From an uncultured Chromatiaceae bacterium (GTDB lineage Bacteria; Pseudomonadota; Gammaproteobacteria; Enterobacterales; Alteromonadaceae), in NCBI GenBank assembly GCA_946481195.1, contig CAMLNG010000112.1, forward strand, positions 1 through 9,427: 9,427 nt of DNA. Reading direction: 5' to 3'. Below are positions 1-6,949 of the stretch, one piece after another. The translations under genes were made by a program, and so were the position numbers. Positions within the stretch are counted from its first letter, which is position 1. The number at the start of each line of letters is the position of its first letter. A model generated the notes under the pieces. It was given only the letters and a program-made list of their open reading frames with translations. It made no database searches and had not been told where the DNA came from.

Positions 1-1958
1 AACTCTATCGGGAACTGTCCCCCACCTGGCAAAGACGGTGGTGTAATAGGCAGAATTCGCACACCGGCAATCTCGCTGAGTTTCTGCTGCACATCCGGCA
101 AAATCTCAGTCGTGGTACGGTCACGTTCAGCCCAGGGTTTGGTTACCATGCCGCTGAAGCCACCGGTCGGGAACGTGATCTGGAAGGTAAAGTCAGTCTC
201 AGGCACGCCCATAAACACTTCATTGACCTGCTTACCGTAAAACGAAGCCTGGTCAATGGTTGAGTTAGCCGGCGTGTCGACAATACCAAAGATGACGCCC
301 TGATCTTCGGTAGGCGCCAGCTCTTTGCTCGACATCACATACAGTGGCACCACACAGAGCGAGATAAAAACCCAGAACAGGTAGACGCCGATGCGGTTTT
401 CCAGACTGGCGTTGAGTTTGCGGCTGTAAAACGCAGCAAACCGATCAAAAATCTTCGACAACGGCGCTTTGATCTCCCGGTGCGGTGACAACATCCGCGA
501 CGCCATCATCGGCGATAAAGTCACAGCAACGATAGCCGAGATGGTGACAGCGCCAGCCAGCGTGATGGCGAATTCGCGGAATAAAGTGCCGGTTAACCCA
601 CCCTGCAGACCTATTGGGATATACACCGACATCAGCGTGACTGTCATCGCCAGAATCGGACCGGCGAGTTCACGGGCCGCCACTAAAGAGGCATGAAACG
701 GTTTTAAACCTTCCTGAATATGCCGCTCTATGTTTTCTACCATCACGATGGCGTCGTCGACGACCAGACCGACAGATAAAACGATAGACAATAAGGTCAG
801 CAGATTCAGTGAGAAACCGCAAAGCTGCATGATAAACACAGCGCCAATCAGCGACAGTGGAATTGCTACCAATGGGATCAGCACGGAACGACTAAAACCG
901 AGGAACAGGAAAATCACAATAATGATGATAATCAGCGTTTCAGCCAGGGTTTTAATCACGTCCTGAATGGCTGCGTCAATATACTTGGTGGCGTCATAAG
1001 AGACTTCACCCGACAAACCGGCCGGTAAATCCGCTTTGATTTTTTCCATCTCAGCAGTGACATTGCGAATGACTTCCAGGCTGTTGGCATTCGGCGCGAC
1101 AAACACCCCCATAAACACGGCGGTCTGACCGGAATAGTTCACTTCAACGCTGTAATCGTCTGCGCCCAGCACAATGTCCGCGACATCTGCCAATCTGATC
1201 ACGCCGTCGGCGTTTTGCCGCACCACAATACGCCGGAAGTCTTCGACATTGGTCAGGCCGGCATTAGCGTTCAGGTTCACCTGAGTATAACTACCTTTGG
1301 TCTGACCAATGGCTGCCTGCACGTTCTGCGCTTGTAATGCCGCACGGATCTCCGCCGGCGTCACACCAACTGCCGCCATTTTTTCGGTTTTCAGCCAAAT
1401 CCGCATCGCGAAGGTGCGGCCACCGAGGATCTCTGCCTTTTGTACACCATTCACCGCTATCAGCCGCGGTTGCACCGAACGGGTTAAAAACTCGGTGATT
1501 TGGTTCTGCTCCAGAATGTCAGAGCTGAAACTTAAGTACGCCTGGGCAAACTGGCTGTCAGCAGCTTCAATTGCCAGCGCAGGCACTTCCGCTTCCGGTG
1601 GCAGTTCACCCCGCACCTGATTCACTTTGGCACTGATTTCCGTCATCGCTTTCAACGGGTCATAGTTGAGTTGCAAATGGGCGGTGATTGTCGACACGCC
1701 CATGCTGCTTTGTGATTCGATATAGTCAATCCCGCCCGCAGAAGCGATGGCACGCTCAATCGGCGAGGTAATAAAACCCCGGATCACATCAGAGTTCGCC
1801 CCGATATACACAGTTGTGATCTTGATCACTGCGATATCGCTGCGTGGGTACTGCCGCACAGACAAGCTGCTGAGCGACTGGATACCAGCCAGTAAAATCA
1901 GCAAACTGACCACTATCGCCAGTACCGGCTTTTTAATAAAAATATCGGTATATTTCAT
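1..1958 (-). CDS. RND multidrug efflux permease (HAE1/AcrB family), 3' end beyond window
   Basis: This is an inner-membrane proton-driven pump that, in the family, forms a trimer with a periplasmic adaptor and an outer-membrane channel. The start is ATG at 1958-1956, and 652 codons are visible of roughly 1030 expected; the C-terminal part lies off the left edge. The protein begins MKYTDIFIKKPVLA, followed by TM1 at about residues 12-30 and the first periplasmic porter loop. Hydrophobic segments start near residue 335 with an Ile-rich stretch. The motif GLVVDDAIVMVENIERH places two adjacent aspartates at residues 401-402, matching the proton-relay pair of AcrB (D407/D408). A second large loop begins after about residue 560 and ends at the edge near PSLPGGGQFPIE. 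The frame is open throughout. It lies about 20 nt downstream of the adaptor gene, so co-transcription is very likely. The substrate cannot be told from the sequence. The class is secure; the exact subfamily is not. Confidence 0.95.
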   Translation of the reverse strand, partial: MKYTDIFIKKPVLAIVVSLLILLAGIQSLSSLSVRQYPRSDIAVIKITTVYIGANSDVIRGFITSPIERAIASAGGIDYIESQSSMGVSTITAHLQLNYDPLKAMTEISAKVNQVRGELPPEAEVPALAIEAADSQFAQAYLSFSSDILEQNQITEFLTRSVQPRLIAVNGVQKAEILGGRTFAMRIWLKTEKMAAVGVTPAEIRAALQAQNVQAAIGQTKGSYTQVNLNANAGLTNVEDFRRIVVRQNADGVIRLADVADIVLGADDYSVEVNYSGQTAVFMGVFVAPNANSLEVIRNVTAEMEKIKADLPAGLSGEVSYDATKYIDAAIQDVIKTLAETLIIIIIVIFLFLGFSRSVLIPLVAIPLSLIGAVFIMQLCGFSLNLLTLLSIVLSVGLVVDDAIVMVENIERHIQEGLKPFHASLVAARELAGPILAMTVTLMSVYIPIGLQGGLTGTLFREFAITLAGAVTISAIVAVTLSPMMASRMLSPHREIKAPLSKIFDRFAAFYSRKLNASLENRIGVYLFWVFISLCVVPLYVMSSKELAPTEDQGVIFGIVDTPANSTIDQASFYGKQVNEVFMGVPETDFTFQITFPTGGFSGMVTKPWAERDRTTTEILPDVQQKLSEIAGVRILPITPPSLPGGGQFPIE

Positions 1959-1978
1959 ACAAACCTGCCTGTGGCGCC

Positions 1979-3094
1979 TTAACTGTCAGTGGGCGTTGGA
2001 TTGGCTTTGAATTCCGGTGTCGGTTTTGCACCAATCACCACAGCCTGGTTATTAAACAATTTGAAAGCGCCTGCACTGACCACTTTCTCACCGGTTTTTA
2101 AGCCTTTGGTCACTTCAATAAAGTCGCCGAGCGCTTTGCCGGTCTGAATAAACTGCTGACGCGCTACCAGCTTGCCGTCTTTCTCGTCGACGACAAACAG
2201 CGTATCGCCATAAGGTGCATAAATGATGGCGGCTGCAGGTACCGCTAACACTGAATGCGGGTCGCTGAGTGTGACTGTGGTTGTTACCGCCATGCCCGGC
2301 ACCAGCGATTTGCTGGCATTATCCAGCGACGACTGCACTGTGACATTGCGGGTTTCCGGATGGATTTCAGTACCAATCGCCGTTACAACGCCTGTTACCA
2401 CCTGATTACTGCGGCCACCGGTCGCAACTTCAACAGGTAAACCGGTGTTCATCTGACTCAACCAGTCCTGTGGCACCGGGAAATTGACCCGCACGCGATT
2501 TGTTGCCTGCAGAGATACAATGGCAGTGCCGACCTGCAAATCAGTACCGAGGTCAACCTGGCGGATACCAACCCGGCCATCAAATGGCGCGCGGATCAGT
2601 TTCTTCTGCAGCGTTGCATTTAAGTCATCCACATCACCCTGCGCCGATTCGACTTGTTGCAGAGCAGTGTCCAGTTCACTCTGGCTGGCCAGTTTGTTGG
2701 TTTTCAGCTCTTTAATCCGCTGATAGCTGGTTTTAGCCAGTTTTAAGCGGGCTTGCGCGGCATTTAACTGGGCTGCTTCGTTAATCGATTCCTGCTCAAT
2801 CAGCACATCGCCGGCTTTGACTTCAGCACCAGACTGAAAGGTAATGCGCTTCACTTTGCCCGGCACCTGTGCGGAAATCATGATGCCTTCATCCGCTTCA
2901 ACAGTACCGATGGCGGTGTAGGTATTAGGCCATTGTTGCTCAGCAGCAACAAAGACAGAGACGGTTTCCGGTGGCTGGATCTGGCCGCCACCTGCGGCCA
3001 TCACACTAAACTGGTCCATTTTGACGGCCACGACAGTGCCAACCAGCACAGCGGTGATCACAAGAGACATCAACACAGGTTTCAGGATTTTCAT
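1979..3094 (-). CDS. RND efflux periplasmic adaptor (membrane fusion protein, AcrA/MexA-like)
   Basis: This is the periplasmic adaptor that links the downstream RND pump to an outer-membrane channel. From ATG (3094-3092) it is 371 residues; an in-frame TTG 12 nt upstream (3106) would add four residues, and neither start has a clear Shine-Dalgarno. The N-terminus is a Lys-flanked hydrophobic segment (about residues 6-25). No cysteine occurs in the protein, so it is anchored by an uncleaved helix or secreted, not lipidated like AcrA. The domains in order are: first half of the lipoyl domain (about 65-102); an alpha-hairpin rich in Ala, Gln, Leu and Lys (about 103-165); second lipoyl half with LIRAPFDGRVG (about 166-195); beta-barrel (about 200-282, including PGMAVTTTV); and a membrane-proximal domain (about 285-355). 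The tail is Pro/Thr-rich. No regulator gene lies immediately upstream; the upstream neighbour on the same strand is the folK-like gene. Confidence 0.93.
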   Translation of the reverse strand: MKILKPVLMSLVITAVLVGTVVAVKMDQFSVMAAGGGQIQPPETVSVFVAAEQQWPNTYTAIGTVEADEGIMISAQVPGKVKRITFQSGAEVKAGDVLIEQESINEAAQLNAAQARLKLAKTSYQRIKELKTNKLASQSELDTALQQVESAQGDVDDLNATLQKKLIRAPFDGRVGIRQVDLGTDLQVGTAIVSLQATNRVRVNFPVPQDWLSQMNTGLPVEVATGGRSNQVVTGVVTAIGTEIHPETRNVTVQSSLDNASKSLVPGMAVTTTVTLSDPHSVLAVPAAAIIYAPYGDTLFVVDEKDGKLVARQQFIQTGKALGDFIEVTKGLKTGEKVVSAGAFKLFNNQAVVIGAKPTPEFKANPTPTDS

Positions 3095-3300
3095 ATTAAG
3101 AGCCAAGGTTGCGTTATAAGGGGGATGTGTCAGGTGATTTCAGGACTCCTTAGGAAACCACCGAAAAACACCTGTATAAAATAACACGGTTTGTGCGACT
3201 CCACGACAGAGAAACGCGCAAAATGTCAGCACAGAAATGTAAAAAGCTGTTAATAGTGTCGTGAATTCAGCAACAGTGAACAGGCCTGACCAGCAAAATA
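3095..3300. other. Intergenic gap between the folK-like gene and the efflux module
   Basis: This is about 200 nt with no convincing gene. On the minus strand I see neither a hairpin plus T-run terminator for folK nor a good -35/-10 pair for the efflux genes. There is an 8-bp palindrome CAGGCCTG near 3282-3289. A separated inverted repeat, CAGGTG (3131-3136) and CACCTG (3169-3174), flanks a short AGGACTCCT-type palindrome. These could be operator-like but are weak. Confidence 0.4.
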
Positions 3301-3783
3301 TCAGAACTGAAAGGGCACAACCCACAGTTTTTGCGGCACCCGGTAGGCTTGCCACAAGGCAGCGTAAGGCTGCTGCGTCACTGGATGTAAAGTGTCAGGT
3401 GCCAGTTCGGCCAAAGGCTGCAGCACAAAAGCGTTTTGCAGGATCTCCGCGCGAGGCAATTCTATGGGTTCGGCACAAATCAGCTGGTCATAGGTCAGTA
3501 AATCAAGGTCAAGACTACGGCCACAATACTTCACCCCGTCACGTACCCGGCCATAGTTATCTTCTATCTGCTTACACAAACTGACAACTGCCGCCACGCC
3601 GAGCTGAGTGTCTGCACCAACCACCAGGTTGTAAAATGCATCGCCAACAAAACCGACCGCTTCACTTTCATAAACAGATGACAACAGCAAGGGACCAAAG
3701 GCTTGTGCTAATTCGTTTACAGCCCCTCGAATGTTGGTTTCACGCTGAATATTACTACCAACACTGATGTAAATTCTGGCCAT
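3301..3783 (-). CDS. folK: FolK-like HPPK (hydroxymethyl-dihydropterin pyrophosphokinase family), divergent
   Basis: The HPPK family transfers pyrophosphate from ATP to 6-hydroxymethyl-7,8-dihydropterin, the step before dihydropteroate synthase in cytosolic folate synthesis. The protein is 160 residues, the usual family length. Family features present are the N-terminal YISVGSNI, VYESEAVGF (38-46), FYNLVVG (50-56), GRVR (78-81), the metal-binding RSLDLDLL (89-96, D92 and D94), and FVLQPLAELAPD (119-130). By-eye alignment to E. coli HPPK shows the RWGPR block replaced by KYCGR (85-89). The conserved His after the LP turn is Arg111 (H115 in E. coli), and the Arg of the following loop is Asn117 (R121). 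Its ATG shares one base with the folB stop (TGATG), implying translational coupling. It may be an authentic HPPK of a divergent folB-linked type, or a paralog with altered activity. The family call is firm; the activity is less sure. Confidence 0.85.
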   Translation of the reverse strand: MARIYISVGSNIQRETNIRGAVNELAQAFGPLLLSSVYESEAVGFVGDAFYNLVVGADTQLGVAAVVSLCKQIEDNYGRVRDGVKYCGRSLDLDLLTYDQLICAEPIELPRAEILQNAFVLQPLAELAPDTLHPVTQQPYAALWQAYRVPQKLWVVPFQF

Positions 3784-4136
3784 CAGAGACGGCTCCGGAC
3801 AATGCGGACACCAACGGTCTGAGCTGCAGGCACAGCACCAGGTTTATCGACTTGTACCAAAACCTGGCTGGTAGCAAATTCCTGCAATAACATCGCCGCA
3901 ATACGTTCTGCCAGCGTTTCAATCAATTCCACCGGTTCAGCCTGAACCAGAGCCGTGACACGCTGGCAAACCACTGCATAATCGAGTGTCAGGCGTAAAT
4001 CGTCGTCGCTGGCCGCTGCGCGAATGTCTGTAGTCAGTTCCAAATCGAAAAACAGCCGCTGTTGAATCGTTTTTTCCCATTCGTAAACGCCGATCACAGT
4101 ATCAATCGCCAGTTGTTTGACAAAAACGATATCCAT
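3783..4136 (-). CDS. folB: Dihydroneopterin aldolase FolB
   Basis: FolB cleaves 7,8-dihydroneopterin to 6-hydroxymethyl-7,8-dihydropterin and glycolaldehyde, producing the substrate of the next gene's family. The protein is 117 residues, close to E. coli FolB (about 120), and acts in the cytosol as an oligomer of tunnel-fold subunits. Visible landmarks are IGVYEWE (15-21, with Glu21 matching a conserved active-site Glu), LDYAVV (51-56), LIETLAERIA (71-80, with Glu73 the pterin-anchoring Glu) and VDKPGAVP (96-103, with Lys98 the catalytic Lys). All key residues are present. The stop overlaps the start of the folK-like gene by one base, so the two form an operon. The Shine-Dalgarno is poor (GGA at about 8 nt). 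The gene is divergent from plsY, with a shared 151-nt control region. Confidence 0.95.
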   Translation of the reverse strand: MDIVFVKQLAIDTVIGVYEWEKTIQQRLFFDLELTTDIRAAASDDDLRLTLDYAVVCQRVTALVQAEPVELIETLAERIAAMLLQEFATSQVLVQVDKPGAVPAAQTVGVRIVRSRL

Positions 4137-4207
4137 CAGATTATTCCGCTGTTATAAAGAGACTGGAGATTCAGAGGCTGGTCGGATAGGCAAAGATACT
4201 AAAAGTC

Positions 4208-4213
4208 TATAAT
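4208..4213 (+). promoter_or_regulatory. Candidate sigma-70 -10 element for plsY
   Basis: A perfect TATAAT lies about 75 nt upstream of the plsY ATG. No good -35 sits 16-18 nt upstream (around 4185-4190 reads GATAGG), and there is no extended TGn. It may be activator-dependent or a chance match in an intergenic region. A start near 4220 would give a leader of about 68 nt. Confidence 0.4.
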
Positions 4214-4250
4214 CTGAGCGCCTTGCTACCGGCTCTGCTGGTAAGGTCAG
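4214..4250 (+). other. Stem-loop in the folB-plsY intergenic region (plsY leader)
   Basis: The core hairpin is ACCGGC (4228-4233), loop TCT, GCTGGT (4237-4242), with one G-T wobble. It extends outward with CCTT (4221-4224) pairing AAGG (4243-4246), and CTGA (4214-4217) pairing TCAG (4247-4250), separated on the 5' side by two 3-nt bulges. No T-run follows, so it is not a terminator. It lies directly after the candidate plsY -10 and would be at or near the mRNA 5' end. Function is unknown. Confidence 0.4.
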
Positions 4251-4287
4251 ATCTTAACGCAAAATCAATAACTGAGGAACTTCATTA

Positions 4288-4893
4288 ATGACCCCGCTGA
4301 TTGGCGGGATGATGCTGTTAGCCTATCTTTGTGGTTCAGTGTCATCTGCGGTGATTGTAAGCAAACTATTTCGCCTGCCTGACCCGCGTCTGCACGGCTC
4401 AGGCAATCCCGGAGCAACCAATGTCCTGCGCCTTGGCGGCACCTTTCCTGCCGTATTGGTGCTGGTGTTTGATGTGCTCAAAGGCACCATCCCCGTCTGG
4501 GGCTCATATTTCCTGAAAATTGAAGCTTTTTATCTGGGTATGATTGCGATTTGTGCTTGTCTCGGTCACATCTACCCGCTGTTTTTCGGTTTTAAAGGAG
4601 GCAAAGCTGTTGCAACGGCATTTGGCACTATGATGCCGATTGGACTGGATTTGGCCGGCCTATTAATCGCCACCTGGATTATTCTGATTGGTGCAACGGG
4701 TTATTCTTCTTTTGCTGCCATAGTGACAGTGAGTCTGGCCCCGATTTTCACCTGGTTTATCAAACCTTTGTACACCATCCCGGTATTGATGCTCAGCATT
4801 CTGATTGTGTTCCGCCACCGGCAAAACTTATTGCGGCTGTGGCACGGTACTGAATCCAAGGTTTGGGACAAAACCAAGCGGCCCAAAGAATAA
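4288..4893 (+). CDS. plsY: Glycerol-3-phosphate acyltransferase PlsY
   Basis: PlsY is an integral inner-membrane enzyme that moves the acyl group from acyl-phosphate (made by PlsX) to glycerol-3-phosphate, giving lysophosphatidate, the first step of phospholipid synthesis. The protein is 201 residues, typical for the family, with about five hydrophobic segments. The conserved cytoplasmic motifs are present: [11 protein letters not shown] (38-48), [10 protein letters not shown] (101-110) and RHRQN (176-180), plus FDVLKG (61-66). The E. coli GGKGVAT motif reads GGKAVAT here, a Gly to Ala change at position 107, probably tolerated. The start is supported by GAGGAA at 4274-4279, 8 nt before the ATG. 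The gene is divergent from folB and convergent with tsaD, and no gene follows it before the terminator. Confidence 0.96.
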   Translation: MTPLIGGMMLLAYLCGSVSSAVIVSKLFRLPDPRLHGSGNPGATNVLRLGGTFPAVLVLVFDVLKGTIPVWGSYFLKIEAFYLGMIAICACLGHIYPLFFGFKGGKAVATAFGTMMPIGLDLAGLLIATWIILIGATGYSSFAAIVTVSLAPIFTWFIKPLYTIPVLMLSILIVFRHRQNLLRLWHGTESKVWDKTKRPKE

Positions 4894-4935
4894 AAGCTGA
4901 ATATTGCCAAAGAACTGCCCATCAGCGTCTGCAAT

Positions 4936-4965
4936 AAAAAACGCCTGCGGTCACAGGCGTTTTTT
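4936..4965. terminator. Bidirectional rho-independent terminator between plsY and tsaD
   Basis: The stem CGCCTG (4942-4947) pairs with CAGGCG (4954-4959) across a 6-nt loop. It is extended by an A-run (4936-4941) on the left and a T-run (4960-4965) on the right, making 12 bp in all. The A/T runs give a U-tract on both strands, so it can end plsY transcription on plus and tsaD transcription on minus. It lies 12 nt past the tsaD stop and about 43 nt past the plsY stop. Confidence 0.92.
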
Positions 4966-4977
4966 CTGACGTTTCTG

Positions 4978-5991
4978 TCAGAGCGGCGGCAACTGCTGCA
5001 TCGGCCAGCGTGGCGTCACGCCAATCGACAAATCCTGCGACTGTCCGGCTCGCAGCCGTTGCCAGCCAGCATACGCAATCATGGCACCATTATCGGTGCA
5101 GAATTCTTTGCCCGGATAAAACACTTCACCTTTCATAGATTGCATCAGGTCAGCAAGTTGCAGCCGTAATGATTGATTGGCGCTGACCCCACCGGCCACC
5201 ACCAAGCGTTTCAGGCCGGTTTCTTTCAACGCTCTGCGACATTTCAGCACCAGGGTATCTACTACGGCCTGTTGAAATGACGCAGCGATATCGGCTTGAA
5301 CCTGTGGCGTTTTGCCTTCCGCGGCAATCACATTGGCGGCGGCGGTTTTTAGCCCGCTGAAACTGAAATCAAGGCCTGGCCTGTCAGTCATTGGCCGTGG
5401 AAACGGATACTTTTTCGCATCGCCCAAAGCCGCAAGTTTGGCCAACAGTGGCCCGCCAGGATAATCCAGTCCCATTAGCTTTGCGGTTTTGTCAAAAGCT
5501 TCACCGGCTGCGTCATCGATGGATTCGCCAAGCAACTGATATCGGCCAATGCCATCAACCCGCACCAGTTGCGTGTGCCCACCCGAGACTAACAGAGCGA
5601 GAAACGGAAACTGCGGGGCGTTGGCTTCCAGCATTGGGGCCAGCAAATGACCTTCCATATGATGCACAGCCAAGGCGGGCTTGCCCCAGGCAAACGCCAG
5701 ACTGCGGCCAATAGCTGCACCGACGAGCAAAGCACCGGCGAGGCCAGGGCCCGCTGTATACGCAACGCCATCAATAGCACTGGCATCACAACCGGCCTCA
5801 GTCAAAGCTTGTTTGACTAACGGCAGGGTTTTTCTGATATGATCGCGGCTCGCCAGTTCAGGGACCACGCCGCCGTAGTCCGCATGTAACGGGATCTGGC
5901 TGTAAACAATGTGGCTCATCAGGCCTTTTTCTGTGTCAAAGATCGCTATTCCGGTCTCATCACAGGACGTTTCGATACCTAAAACCCGCAT
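4978..5991 (-). CDS. tsaD: tRNA N6-adenosine threonylcarbamoyltransferase TsaD
   Basis: TsaD (formerly Gcp/YgjD) transfers the threonylcarbamoyl group from threonylcarbamoyl-AMP to A37 of ANN-decoding tRNAs, forming t6A; in bacteria it works with TsaB, TsaE and TsaC. The protein is 337 residues, equal to the E. coli enzyme in length. It opens with [11 protein letters not shown] (4-14). The metal ligands His111 and His115 sit in HHMEGH (110-115), and Asp300 lies in CTDNGAM (298-304). LLVSGGHTQ (133-141) and VAGGVSANQ (265-273) are the nucleotide-binding ASKHA signatures. All key residues are intact. The start ATG (5991-5989) has AGAGGA about 6 nt upstream. It is divergent from rpsU, the arrangement widely conserved in gammaproteobacteria, and is transcribed alone, ending at the shared terminator. 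Confidence 0.98.
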   Translation of the reverse strand: MRVLGIETSCDETGIAIFDTEKGLMSHIVYSQIPLHADYGGVVPELASRDHIRKTLPLVKQALTEAGCDASAIDGVAYTAGPGLAGALLVGAAIGRSLAFAWGKPALAVHHMEGHLLAPMLEANAPQFPFLALLVSGGHTQLVRVDGIGRYQLLGESIDDAAGEAFDKTAKLMGLDYPGGPLLAKLAALGDAKKYPFPRPMTDRPGLDFSFSGLKTAAANVIAAEGKTPQVQADIAASFQQAVVDTLVLKCRRALKETGLKRLVVAGGVSANQSLRLQLADLMQSMKGEVFYPGKEFCTDNGAMIAYAGWQRLRAGQSQDLSIGVTPRWPMQQLPPL

Positions 5992-6024
5992 GAATATCCT
6001 CTGGCAACAGGCCCAAAGCCGCGG

Positions 6025-6030
6025 ATTGTA
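6025..6030 (-). promoter_or_regulatory. Candidate -10 element for tsaD
   Basis: On the minus strand, TACAAT lies 33 nt upstream of the tsaD ATG (5 of 6 matches to TATAAT). No convincing -35 sits at 16-18 nt. Transcription would start near 6018. This is a weak prediction, supported mainly by position. Confidence 0.35.
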
Positions 6031-6070
6031 ACGGTTTTAGCCAATCAGCACCAGTCATCGACCAAATCGC

Positions 6071-6100
6071 TTTACTTTATCGTCGCTCTTTGAGTAAAAT
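6071..6100 (+). promoter_or_regulatory. Candidate sigma-70 promoter of the rpsU-yqeY-dnaG-rpoD operon
   Basis: The -35 is TTTACT (6071-6076, 4 of 6), the spacer is 18 nt, and the -10 is TAAAAT (6095-6100, 5 of 6). Transcription would start near 6107, giving a leader of about 68 nt before rpsU. No LexA-type CTGT-N8-ACAG box was seen around it, unlike what is described for the E. coli operon. Confidence 0.55.
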
Positions 6101-6123
6101 GCCGCACCATTTTTAAACGTATT

Positions 6124-6160
6124 GGTTAGCCGCTGACCGGGTCGCGGTGTCCTATCAACC
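6124..6160 (+). other. Structured 5' leader upstream of rpsU
   Basis: The inner hairpin is CCGC (6130-6133), bulged T, GAC (6135-6137), loop CGG, then GTCGCGG (6141-6147), giving 7 GC-rich pairs. An outer helix pairs GGTT (6124-6127) with AACC (6157-6160). The structure ends one base before the Shine-Dalgarno GAGGTGA (6161-6167). It could modulate rpsU translation or protect the mRNA 5' end; neither is shown by the sequence. Confidence 0.4.
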
Positions 6161-6174
6161 GAGGTGAGATTTTA

Positions 6175-6390
6175 ATGCCTGTAGTGAAAGTGAAAGAGAA
6201 CGAACCGTTTGACGTAGCATTACGTCGTTTCAAACGCTCTTGCGAAAAAGCCGGTGTTCTGGCTGACGTTCGCGCTAAAGAGTTCTTTGAGAAGCCAACT
6301 TGGGTTCGTAAGCGTAAAAAAGCTGCTGCTGTGAAACGTCACATGAAGAAGCTGTCACGCGAAAACGCTCGTCGCATCAAGCTTTACTAA
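6175..6390 (+). CDS. rpsU: 30S ribosomal protein bS21
   Basis: bS21 is a small, basic 30S protein near the platform that assists mRNA-16S base pairing at translation initiation. The protein is 71 residues, exactly the E. coli length, and is near-identical in its first half ([22 protein letters not shown], whose core lies at residues 9-30). The C-terminal half is Lys/Arg-rich and ends RRIKLY. It has a strong Shine-Dalgarno, GAGGTGA, 7 nt before ATG, consistent with high expression. It is the first gene of the macromolecular synthesis operon, with yqeY following after 18 nt. Confidence 0.99.
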   Translation: MPVVKVKENEPFDVALRRFKRSCEKAGVLADVRAKEFFEKPTWVRKRKKAAAVKRHMKKLSRENARRIKLY

Positions 6391-6408
6391 GACCTGTTAC
6401 CGCTGACT

Positions 6409-6852
6409 ATGGCTCTGCTCGAGCAACTTCAGGAAGCGCAGAAAGACGCCATGCGGGCCAAAGACAAAGTACGTCTTGGCACTATCCGCATGGCACTGGC
6501 TGAGATCAAACAACGCCAGATCGATGCGCAAATCCAACCCGACGATCCGAACGTTCTGGCTGTGTTAACCAAAATGGTGAAACAGCGTAAAGAATCGACG
6601 TCGCAATTTCTCGCTGCCGGCAGACAAGATTTAGCCGACACTGAGCTGGCTGAAATCGCCGTAATCGAGCAGTTTTTGCCGCAACCATTGACCGCTGCCG
6701 AGCTGGATGATCTGTTAACTCAGGCTATCAACGCTACTGGCGCAGCTGGCATGCAGGACATGGCAAAAGTGATGGCGTGGTTGAAACCACAAGCGCAAGG
6801 TCGTACCGACATGGGTGCACTAAGCGGCTTAGTCAAATCCCGATTAAGTTAA
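6409..6852 (+). CDS. yqeY: GatB/YqeY domain protein
   Basis: This is a 147-residue cytosolic protein of the YqeY family, which resembles the C-terminal tRNA-binding domain of the GatB subunit of tRNA-dependent amidotransferase. The free-standing protein has no established reaction. Family landmarks are MRAKDKVRLGTIRMALAEIK (15-34), EQFLPQPL (87-94) and the C-terminal KPQAQGRTDMGALSGLVK (126-143). The predicted fold is mainly helical with no signal peptide. It lies 18 nt after rpsU with no recognisable Shine-Dalgarno before the ATG (upstream reads CCTGTTACCGCTGACT), so translation may depend on coupling to rpsU. Its place between rpsU and dnaG follows the Pseudomonas-like order; E. coli lacks it here. 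A role in tRNA or translation is inference only. Confidence 0.93.
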   Translation: MALLEQLQEAQKDAMRAKDKVRLGTIRMALAEIKQRQIDAQIQPDDPNVLAVLTKMVKQRKESTSQFLAAGRQDLADTELAEIAVIEQFLPQPLTAAELDDLLTQAINATGAAGMQDMAKVMAWLKPQAQGRTDMGALSGLVKSRLS

Positions 6853-6900
6853 ATCGCGAAACTACCAGGTCTGTCACCATATTCAGCTGTAAACTGCAAT

Positions 6901-6930
6901 ACCGTGCCCTCGCGCACGGTTTGTCTTTTT
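6901..6930 (+). terminator. Attenuator-like terminator between yqeY and dnaG
   Basis: A perfect 7-bp stem, ACCGTGC (6901-6907) with GCACGGT (6914-6920), has a 6-nt loop and is followed by a T-rich run (6921-6930, 8 of 10 T). It sits 33 nt before the dnaG start, with no other promoter obvious in between. This matches the known rpsU-dnaG terminator of E. coli in position and likely purpose: partial read-through keeps primase low relative to bS21. Confidence 0.82.
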
Positions 6931-6949
6931 CTGGCGTAGGCATTTGAGC

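Noticed and set aside
469..2010. Several plus-strand ORFs of 75-103 codons
   Set aside because: They lie antisense to the RND permease, whose frame is continuous and has family motifs throughout; their translations are Ser/Thr/Arg-rich with no domain resemblance.
3094..3106. TTG start four codons upstream for the efflux adaptor
   Set aside because: It has no better ribosome site than the ATG at 3094, and the Lys-led hydrophobic anchor begins at that ATG. The choice remains uncertain.
3140..3355. Minus-strand 71-codon ORF with a hydrophobic stretch, starting inside the 3' end of folK
   Set aside because: It has no Shine-Dalgarno, it overlaps folK by 55 nt in another frame, and no recognisable family fits. 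A small membrane protein cannot be excluded, but nothing beyond open frame and hydrophobicity supports it.
3261..3584. Plus-strand 107-codon ORF
   Set aside because: It is antisense to folK and has no ribosome site or family resemblance.
5391..5714. Plus-strand 107-codon ORF
   Set aside because: It is antisense to the central, well-conserved part of tsaD.
5992..6174. LexA box in the tsaD-rpsU region, as described for the E. coli operon
   Set aside because: I looked for CTGT-N8-ACAG and close variants near the rpsU promoter and saw none.
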